Below, one piece after another: positions 56,819-64,000 of a DNA stretch of 64,000 bases. This DNA comes from Spinacia oleracea. Lineage: Eukaryota; Streptophyta; Magnoliopsida; Caryophyllales; Amaranthaceae. The notes under the pieces were generated by a model that saw only the letters and a program-made list of their open reading frames with translations, searched no databases and had not been told where the DNA came from. The stretch covers positions 55,158,517-55,222,516 of the forward strand of contig NC_079490.1 of NCBI RefSeq assembly GCF_020520425.1, in the 5' to 3' direction. Both the position numbers and the translations under genes were made by a program. How positions within the stretch are numbered: position 1 is the stretch's first letter; every line of letters starts with the position of its first letter.

Positions 56819-59577
56819 ATGACCTCGCCGCGGCCATCTGGTTCACCGGTACTCGCCTTGGGGGTTATGACGCCCATCTCTTTCTTTCTTTTGCTAAAGT
56901 CAGACGTCCTGTCCCTTATGCAGGACGGCATGGCTCGAATTAGACAAACAGCCAACGTGCGTGCATGGGCTGCACCGCGAGAGGGGGACGATAGGGTTCC
57001 TTTTTCGAACCCGTCCCAAGGAAGTAGGAGTGCAGTCCGTTCCTCCCGTAATACAGGAGACGGGGCCATAAGAACGGCACATTCTCCTAGAAGAAGGAAG
57101 AATGTGGCTTGCCGTCCCCGCGTTCCACGCGAGGATTTTGAAGATGACTCCTCTAGCTCTTCAGACGAGGAGTTTGCAAAAAACCTTCCTCCTATGGTCC
57201 GAGGGAAGGAGGACGTCAATCTATTTCCTTCCGATATCTTTCCCATCATGAAATGGCTGAGGTACCTGAGGGAGCAGGGACGTGACTTTGAGCGTTTTCT
57301 GCTTCTGCCCCTAGGTTTAGTCTTAGGAGCCCTCAACCCCATGACTCCGTGGACCAACTCTCCCAGGGAGAGGTAGCTGTCTATACTGCTGCCTTTAGGT
57401 TGGGTCTTAGATTTCCTTTGCATCCCTTTGTGATGGACGTTTTGGAGGGGTATGACATTGGCCTTGCTCAATTGACGCCTAACTCATGGGCAAACGTTTT
57501 TGGTTTTATTGCCAAGTGTCCTTTGAGCGGCATCACCCCTTCCTTTCCTGCTTTCCTTCGCCTCGTAGTCATTGCCCCTTCTTCTCGTTCTTCCCAGGGG
57601 TGGTTCACCCTTTACAGCCGTCGGGGATATAAAACGGTGGTGGGTAAGACTTCTAGTTGGGTTTGGTGGAGGAAGAAGTGGTCTATTGTTCGAATGGAAG
57701 ACCTCTCTCTTTCTAGACGTCTTTCTAGGTGGAACCGTCGGCCCCGCTATTTGTCTAAAGCTGACGCCTATCCTCGCCTTTCGTCCAGAGAGTGGGGACT
57801 AGTGAAGCCCCTGTTCCAGGCCGAGATGTATCGGCTGTCGTCAAAGAGCCATGCCTGGGTGCCTAATGCTTGGCTTCCCCATGTCGGCCAGTTTACCAAT
57901 ATAGTCTTTCTTTCGGCCGTTGGTCTTTGTTCCTATTTGAGTAGAGGTAGTTTCCCATAGATTTTCACTCAACATCGTTTCTTTTTTTTTTTTTTTACTA
58001 ACCCTTGGCTTTGTAGGTTCTGCCATGGATCGCCTATCCTCCGAAGACAAGGGCGTAGTGGACGTACCCGCTTGGCTGTCCGAGGTGTACACTGAGGACA
58101 TTCTCAAGGCCGTGGAGGCCAAGAAAAAGGACTCCTCCAAGAAGTCCAGCGAGGGTGCCTCTGGTGACGTCGCCAAGGTAATTTTTAAGTTTTTGCCTCC
58201 GTTCGTTTCTGATCATGATTTGGTCGCTGACTTCCTACATCTTTAGGAACCCACTTTTCCAGCTACGAAGAAGCGTCCTGCATCTTCGACGGAGGCTCCT
58301 AAGCCAAAACGGCCCTTCTTTAAGAAGATGGGTACGGTCGATGCTGCCACAAAGCCGTCGGTACCAAAACCGTCCGCTCCCCTAGCTGAGGGAGAGGTTC
58401 TTTCTACCCAGACGTTCATTCCTCCTCCTGAGCAAAAGGAGGTCCCTCCCCAGGTGGACACCGAAAGGGATTTCGCTGCCGGAGCAGCTGCTAACGAAGT
58501 AGCAGCCGAACAGGCTGAGGCTGCTGACGCTGCCACCTCGTCCAAGGAGGACAAGGGTAAAGGCAAGGAAGCTGAGGCTCCTACTGATAATGCCTCCACT
58601 TCTCCTGCAGCTTCGCCAATTGGTTAGTGTTTCTGTACTTTAAATCTGTCGTGTCAAGTCGGTATTTGCATGATGTTTGATAATCTTGGCGTTTGGTTCA
58701 GCTGAGATGTTCAAGCGGATGCGGCAGGCCGAGGTGGCGAGCATCCCCCCTTCTGCCGGTTTTAGCTTAGAGGCGAAGGATAAGATCTTTGCGAACGTGT
58801 ATGCAGCCATCCCTGAGGAATATGTGAGGTCACTCCCCGGGATTGACTTAGGATTCTTTGGGTCCATTCAGTCCCTCGTCCTTGATGTGAGACACTTACT
58901 CCTGGATCTCTGTATTGATGATTATATATGTACTCTTTTTTTTAACTCTATTTTGTCTTCGACAGCTTTTCATTCGCTGTGCCGAGAGTAGGAACTATCG
59001 CTTTGATATGCATAATGAGATGCTCAAGCACAAGGACCAGATCGAGAATCATGAGCAGTATGCTGAGAAGACGGCCAGATTGATCAACTTGGACGCGGAC
59101 AAGAAGATCAAATCCAAGACGGAAGCTCTGAGGAAGGCCGAGGAGGACGCCGAGAAGCATAAAGAGAAGTTGCTGGAGCATGAGGAGCGGCTGGCCGTGC
59201 TGAGAAAGGAGTACTCTTCCGTCTCGGAGCGGGTGACTAATTTCTCTTCCAAGGTGAACGTTCTTGAGGGTCAGCTCAAGGCCATGCAGGGAAAGATTGA
59301 GGCGGTGCGCAAGGAGGCTGCGAGCTCTTTCAAGTTGGGCGAGGAGTCCATCTTGGAGAGTGCCCAAAAGGCGCGGGATCAGTCTATGGACGGGAAAGAC
59401 TTTTCCTGGTTCAAACGCCGTATCTCCCACCAGATAGCCATTTGGACGGCTAGACGCCTAGGCTTAGATCCCCCTGAGTTCGTCAGTGACGGGGAGGAGG
59501 ACATGGAGGAAGACGAGGTGAACTCCTCAGAAGGTCAAGACGTCCAGGACGGGAGTTCTATTGCCCCTCATCCTTGA
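56819..59577 (+). CDS. antisense multi-exon gene with a putative gypsy-type transposon domain (Transposase_28-like)
   Basis: Proposed exons: 56819-57261, 57327-57946, 58017-58177, 58247-58622, 58702-58886, 58966-59577. Every intron is GT-AG and every phase fits, giving 2397 bp (798 residues). The first intron (65 bp) is the least certain; 57315 is an alternative acceptor out of step by 12 bases. Residues about 148-350 match the plant domain PF04195 as I recall it (YTAAFRLGLRFPLHPFVMDVL, PNSWANVFGF). An alanine/proline/lysine-rich linker follows with a basic KPKRPFFKK, then a coiled coil (about residues 610-730) and an acidic tail. Acidic and basic clusters suggest a nuclear protein. Maize Grande carries a comparable accessory gene (gene23). 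The function is unknown. Confidence 0.75.
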
Positions 59578-59962
59578 GCAGCTTTTCTCGTGGTTGGTTT
59601 GAATGACGCCGTGGGCGTTTGTAATAACTTTGGTGCCTTTTGGCATTTATTTGATTTGGTTTGGTTGCGCCTTGAGCGCTATGTATAAACAATTCGTGCC
59701 GTTGTGCACTTTATTTTATTTTAATTCCATCAGTTCGTTACTGATTTCTTGGGAATTCTTTTTGGGTCCATTTGTTGGACGGAAATCTCAGTGTTTTAGG
59801 TGATCAGCCTAATTTGAGGCGCTAATCTAGGCCACTTCTCAGGCCGTCAAACGATTAGTCTTTTTAGACGCCATCCAAGGAGGAGGTCTTATGTCTGAAT
59901 GTTTGCTCTTGTTTGAGTCTTTTTTTTTTGGGCGCCTTTCGAAGAGAAGGCGTCATGTTGGA

Positions 59963-60030
59963 TGTCTAAACCCTTCGTGTTTATTAGCACTGGGTATGTC
60001 TAAACCCTCCGTGTTTATTAGCATTGGGTA
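59963..60030 (-). repeat. 34-bp tandem repeat, 2 copies
   Basis: Copies 59963-59996 and 59997-60030 share tgtctaaaccct(t/c)cgtg and ttattagca(c/t)tgggta, with two differences. Confidence 0.9.
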
Positions 60031-60200
60031 TTATTTATTTAGTAGATATTGACGCCACTATTTTAGGGATTGTTTTCTAGTGAGTTTCTTCACCCCTTAG
60101 TGTTCCTTTTTAAAGGTTCAACTGAGACTTGTATTCTTCAGATAAGTATTCATTTACTAAATCGCTTGCTAAATTCACCGCGTCTTAGGCGGGCATTTAC

Positions 60201-60295
60201 AGGCCGTTTTGTGGGCTCTAGTACAATAGCTAGACCGTTTTGTAGGCTCTGAGTACAATAGCTAGGCCGTTTTGTAGGCTCTGAGTACAATAGTT
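60201..60295 (-). repeat. about 32-bp tandem repeat, 3 copies
   Basis: Copies at 60201-60231, 60232-60263 and 60264-60295 share ccgttttgt(a/g)ggctct and agtacaatag. Tandem arrays in this region are known from Tat/Ogre-type elements. Confidence 0.9.
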
Positions 60296-60315
60296 AACCT
60301 AATGATATTCTACTT

Positions 60316-62840
60316 TCAGCCACTTTCTTCAATTTTGACCGCTTCTATTTGGACGGGTTTAGTTTCTTTGGCGACTTGAGGTTCATCTTCATGCTTTCGT
60401 TTTCCTCTGACTTCGGCAGAATCTTGCTTCCATGCTAACGAGTTGAGGGTCGTCAGATAACAGTCCCTAGCCTGTTGTTGATCTCCATGTATGGTGCCTA
60501 TAACTCCATCATTGCACACAAACTTCAGAAGCATCAGATGGGTGACGACTACAGCCTTAATCTTGTTTAAGGTGGGTCGTCCCAAGATGACATTGTATGC
60601 AGTCAAGTCTTTAACAATTAGGAAGTCCACCTCCATCTTTCGCCCATTTTTCCTATCCCCAATTCGAACCGGCAGAGTGATGACGCCTACAGGGTGAATG
60701 ATACTCCCTCCGAAACCAATGATGGAATAGTGAATTCTTTCGATGGTTTTGGGGTCATGTGCTAGGAGATTGAGGCATTCTAGACTCATTATGTCGGACG
60801 AGCTTCCCGTGTCTATTAGTATCCCTTTAACCCTCATGTTAGATATCTTGAATTCGACCACAAGGGGATCATCATGCGGAGTGGCTATCCGTCCACCATC
60901 TGACTCACATATTTCTATCCTTGGGAATGGATCCATGGGCGCTTTTGCTGACAGCAGCACTTGTCCTAAGCGGCGAGCATAATCTTTCTGTCCTCTCATG
61001 GTGGGTCCTCCAGCGGCCGGTCCTCCAGATATGACGGCTACAAATCCTCCGTCGCTGTGTTGTCCCCTAGTCGGTGAGGCAGGCGACTTGTTCTTTTTGT
61101 ATTGGTTTTTTCCAAAGCCATGAGCATTCTTCTGTAAGTAGTTCTTGAGGTGTCCTTTGGAGGCTAGGCCATCTAAAGCCCTTTTCAAGCTTCTACAATT
61201 CTTGGTTTCATGTCCTATGTCTTCATGGAACTGGCAATATAATTTGGGATCTCGACTCTCAGCAGAAGATTTCATGGGGAAAGGTCGATCAAGGTCGAAC
61301 CTTGTCCCCACGTCCTTTAGTATGGTGAGAAGATCTGTGTTGTACTCAAAATATTCCCTTTCTTGCGGTCGTTCTCTCTTGTGCCTAGGAGAGTTGGTAT
61401 CATGCTCTTTTGAGAGGGCCCATGTGCCATTCACTCGTGGGGATTTTCGGTCCACTTTATCCTTTTTCCCGGAGGAGTCAGTTGTTTCTCCAATCCTTCC
61501 TTCCTTTGACGCGCTGCATATTTCTGTTGCATGGATAAATGCTTCAGCCTCGTCCAGGACCTCGGCCATAGTCCTTACACTCTTCTTAACCAGATCAAAC
61601 TTGAAGGATCCCTTCTTCAATCTTCTGATAAACTTATCAAAGGAGACGCCATCAGGCAAGTCTGGGATCTGCCTAGCCTCTAGATTGAAGCGCTTCACGT
61701 AGCTTCTTAGGGACTCGTCTTTCCCTTGTTGGATCCGTCCCAAATGCATGCTTGTTTTCCTTTCTTCCTTGTGTGCCATGAACCTCGTAGAGAACAAAGT
61801 TTGTAGTTCGTTAAAAGAGGCAATTGATCCTGGGGGCAGCCGTCCAAACCATTTAGACGCTACTCCTTTGAGCGTGGCTGGGAAGTATTTGCACCAAGTG
61901 GCTTCATTGGTTCCCTGAACGTACATGTGATGGCGGTATGCGACAAGGTGCATATCGGGATCGGTGGTCCCGTCATAAGCTTCAATTGTAGGAGTTTTTA
62001 CCTTGGGTTCCTTCGGGGAGTTCATGATCTTGTCAGAGAAAGGGGTACTCATGTGCCTTAACGTCAGGTTGTTGAACCCTTGCTGAATATGATAAGTTGG
62101 TTCATGGCGGTTGGATAGCAGGCGGGGGCGCATGCTTACCCTGTTGGGCGTCATCTGGGTAGGTCCACGTGTAGTGGGATAAAATGGCGGATCTTCCATC
62201 ACAGGAGTGGACCCGGTGTCTGATAGTTCAGATTCCGCCTCATAATGTTCTTGACGCCTTGGGGCAGGCCGTAAGACGGCTGGTGGGCTTCCCCTAGACG
62301 ATGGTCGTATGACCGGGTCCCTTCGAGGTAAGAAAGTGGGGGGGTCACGGCCGTTTCCCGAGTGCTCAGGCACAGGGCTGACTCCCCTGCTTGCTTGTGG
62401 ACGAGAACCTTCTCCAGCCCTCCAAACATTGGATCTGAGCGGCATTCTGCTTATCCGATTGACGCCTAGACTGAGGGGCCTCTGTGGAGCCGTCCTCTCA
62501 GCGCTGTATATTAGCATGTTTTTCCGAATTTCATCTTGCAATGTAGTGCTCATCTGTTGTCGAAAGGTCTGATTCATTTGCTGTTGGAATCCTGTTACGA
62601 TCTCGCGTAGGGAGCCCACCGAGACTGGCAAATCTAGATTCTCCTCTAGCACGGCGTCTCGGACGCTGGGGCTTAGATGGCCGCCTGGCGGAGACGCCTC
62701 GGTTATTGGCTCTTCTTCTACAACCACCTCAGCTTGTATCCGTCGCGGTGTGTTCCCTGCATTTGCGATTCGATTGGCTTCTTCAATGTGCCGTCTCTCT
62801 TCTTCTCCACCAGTGTACTCTCTGTCAGAGTGTAGTTCGG
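60316..62840 (-). CDS. Tat-lineage Gag-protease polyprotein, open but 5'-truncated
   Basis: The frame is open from the junction at 62840 to the stop at 60316. There is no ATG near its right end; the first codon usually offered at 62727 is GTG, so the true N-terminus has probably been deleted. Order: a proline/arginine-rich N-part; retrotransposon gag (about 62000-61650: WFGRLPPGSIASFNELQ, ESLRSYVKRFNLEARQI); a CCHC-like motif YCQFHEDIGHETKNC; and the protease with catalytic DTGSS (about 60800) and the VILGRPTLN box. It ends shortly after the protease with no RT. Gag would build the particle and the protease would cleave it. With intact gag-pro it might be complemented by autonomous relatives, but the lost 5' leader argues against mobility. 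Confidence 0.85.
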
Positions 62841-63291
62841 CAAAACAAGAATATTCCCGTAGGAATATTCCCTCCGATGCTTAAGTAAGTATAAGCTAGA
62901 GAGATAAGTAATTTGTAGAGAGAAGGCAGAGCAAAGATAAGTTTAGGTTGGTGGGAATGAATTGAATGCCTTTTACCTAGGGATCTGCACTATTTATAGT
63001 GCTAGGGTTTCTCGGGAACTAGTCCTGCATGATTGGGTGTTATGCAAGATCAGGACATGTGTCCTGCTAAGTTTTTGGAGGCTTGGTTTAGACCAAGTAG
63101 GCCTCTTAAGCGTTTGGGCCTTATTCCTTTGGGGAATAGCAGAGTGGGCTCCTTCTTGAGTAGGTGGATCCCACGACCCACTAATGGACCTTGGCCCTGT
63201 GAAGTTGAGATTTGCCCGCTAGTGGGCTTTTGGGCCTTCTTTCTGGGCTTTTAGTGGTACATCCAAGTGGCATTCTTTTTAGGCCACATCA
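62840..63291 (-). repeat. 5' LTR remnant of the Tat element fused to gag
   Basis: It matches 48755-49206 of the solo LTR without net indels but lacks the last 84 bp of the LTR (U5 side). The missing part, primer site and leader are replaced directly by gag coding sequence. The right flank ctatg... is shared with the solo LTR locus. Confidence 0.85.
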
Positions 63292-64000
63292 CTATGTTTT
63301 ATCATGCTTGTAAGAAATGTGTATAATATTTTAATTTGGATATTAATTAAAGTAAAATGTCAAGAGACTTAACATTTAAGTTTAATGAGTTGTTTATTTT
63401 TTTATGTTCTTTTGGCCTCCCCTGTTTCTAGTGAACCAGAACTCGTTTCACGGAGAACAGAAGGACAATATTAACACCCCTCAAAAACAAAAGTTATTAG
63501 CACCACTGCCCCATTGTTGTCTTGAATCAAGTTAATATACGAAGTAGATGAAGATGCAATAATTCTTTAATTAGCAAGATAATTCATTGAAAATACCTAA
63601 GGTATGTTATTTCAGTAATTGATGAAAGGGTATATAAATTTATACACTTCTACAAGAAACACCAAAACATCAATTATGAGTTACAATTAAAATCAACTGG
63701 AATGGAATCAAGCAGAATCGAATTAACACTATTCAAAGAAAAATAGTCACCTTGAAGGATGTTACAGGCTTATGATATAAGAGAGGCAATGCTGCTGGAC
63801 TTCGACGACCATTTAAGATTGGAGAGACGAAGAGGAGAGACGGAGAAGAGAGGTCGAAACGACAGAGATCCTAGGGTACAGAGAGACAAAGAAGATAGTG
63901 AAATTGAAAAAAACCCTAACTCACTATCCATTTTCCAGTATCCTCACTATCCAAATTTTTTAACTAACAAAACAAATTAACCGGGTATTCCGGGTATTAG
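63292..64000. repeat. duplicate flank carrying the empty LINE site
   Basis: Equivalent to 49207-49448 joined to 54422-54888. The 14-bp tcttgaatcaagtt occurs once (63520-63533). The sequence reaches the window end at cgggtattag, where the first copy runs into an LTR (cgggtgttag). Confidence 0.9.

Larger units (their letters stand above)
59578..60315. other. 3' internal region of the Tat element with tandem repeats, site of missing pol
   Basis: Non-coding. It contains two tandem arrays listed separately. In an autonomous Tat element the RT, RNase H and integrase domains would follow the protease here on the minus strand; no trace is recognisable. Confidence 0.65.
56234..63291 (-). mobile_element. 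Tat-lineage Ty3/gypsy element, pol-deleted, with an antisense gene
   Basis: Reading on the minus strand: partial 5' LTR (63291-62840), gag-protease (62840-60316), tandem repeats (60295-59963), an oppositely oriented spliced gene (56819-59577 on plus), polypurine tract (56357-56341), partial 3' LTR (56340-56234). RT, RNase H and integrase are missing. A long 3' region with an antisense ORF and tandem repeats is characteristic of Tat-lineage elements such as Grande and Retand. Both LTRs are truncated, so no target duplication frames this copy. Confidence 0.8.

Noticed and set aside
56812-57471. 219-codon ORF on the minus strand
   Set aside because: It is the shadow of the plus-strand antisense gene, which has a recognisable domain and consistent introns; the minus frame has none.
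56819-59577. Antisense gene first considered as a free-standing cellular gene unrelated to the retrotransposon
   Set aside because: It sits exactly between the polypurine tract and gag-protease of one Tat element, where this lineage is known to carry antisense genes.
59963-60295. Considered as a CRISPR-like array
   Set aside because: Units are directly adjacent without spacers, and the sequence is from a plant retrotransposon.
60743-61702. Plus-strand ORFs opposite gag-protease
   Set aside because: Shadows of the Gag-protease frame, which has gag, CCHC-like and DTGSS motifs.

Overview
This is nuclear DNA of a flowering plant, most likely a eudicot with a repeat-rich genome. A spinach/beet-type Caryophyllales species is my guess from general impression only. 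The plant origin rests on GT-AG introns, TTTAGGG telomere-type repeats, a tRNA-Asp primer site in an Athila-like element, Tat and Tekay-like Ty3/gypsy retrotransposons, a plant L1-type LINE, and a plant-like COP9 signalosome subunit 3 gene.

Layout. 1-4318 is the 5' part of a decayed Athila-like retrotransposon on the minus strand. 4319-8080 is AT-rich intergenic DNA with a large nested palindromic element (5278-5836), a Stowaway-like MITE and an interstitial telomeric tract. 8083-12444 (minus) is a FAR1/FRS-like, MULE-derived gene broken by a solo LTR (10127-11497) with an exact 5-bp target duplication, and by two stop codons. 14351-30186 (plus) is the one clearly intact cellular gene, CSN3. 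It has 11 exons encoding 423 residues, and its introns 1 (5.6 kb) and 6 (6.1 kb) are swollen by MITEs, a LINE fragment and two related inverted-repeat elements. 30551-36300 holds a hAT-like MITE with its target duplication, an unrecognised 251-codon membrane-protein ORF (minus), an 81-bp tandem duplication, and further non-autonomous DNA elements.

36309-48357 is a complete but dead 12-kb Tekay/Del-like chromovirus with 3.13-kb LTRs and TSD ataac. 48671-49206 is a Tat-type solo LTR (TSD ctatg). 49449-54407 is a nearly full-length L1-type LINE (minus) with nonsense mutations, flanked by a 14-bp target duplication. 54883-56233 is a second, truncated copy of the LTR family that broke the FRS gene. 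56234-63291 is a Tat-lineage element on the minus strand. It keeps gag-protease but has lost the rest of pol, and it carries an antisense multi-exon gene of about 798 codons on the plus strand that still reads cleanly across all its introns. 62840-64000 duplicates 48755-54888 but lacks the LINE, so the empty insertion site is visible in the same window.

How the parts relate. CSN3 is the only gene with an evident housekeeping role (COP9 signalosome, cullin deneddylation). Nearly everything else is a nested record of transposition, LTR-LTR recombination and segmental duplication. The most unusual item is the intact, spliced antisense gene inside the pol-deleted Tat element. Coordinates of element ends are hand-read; where a target duplication is quoted I saw both copies.
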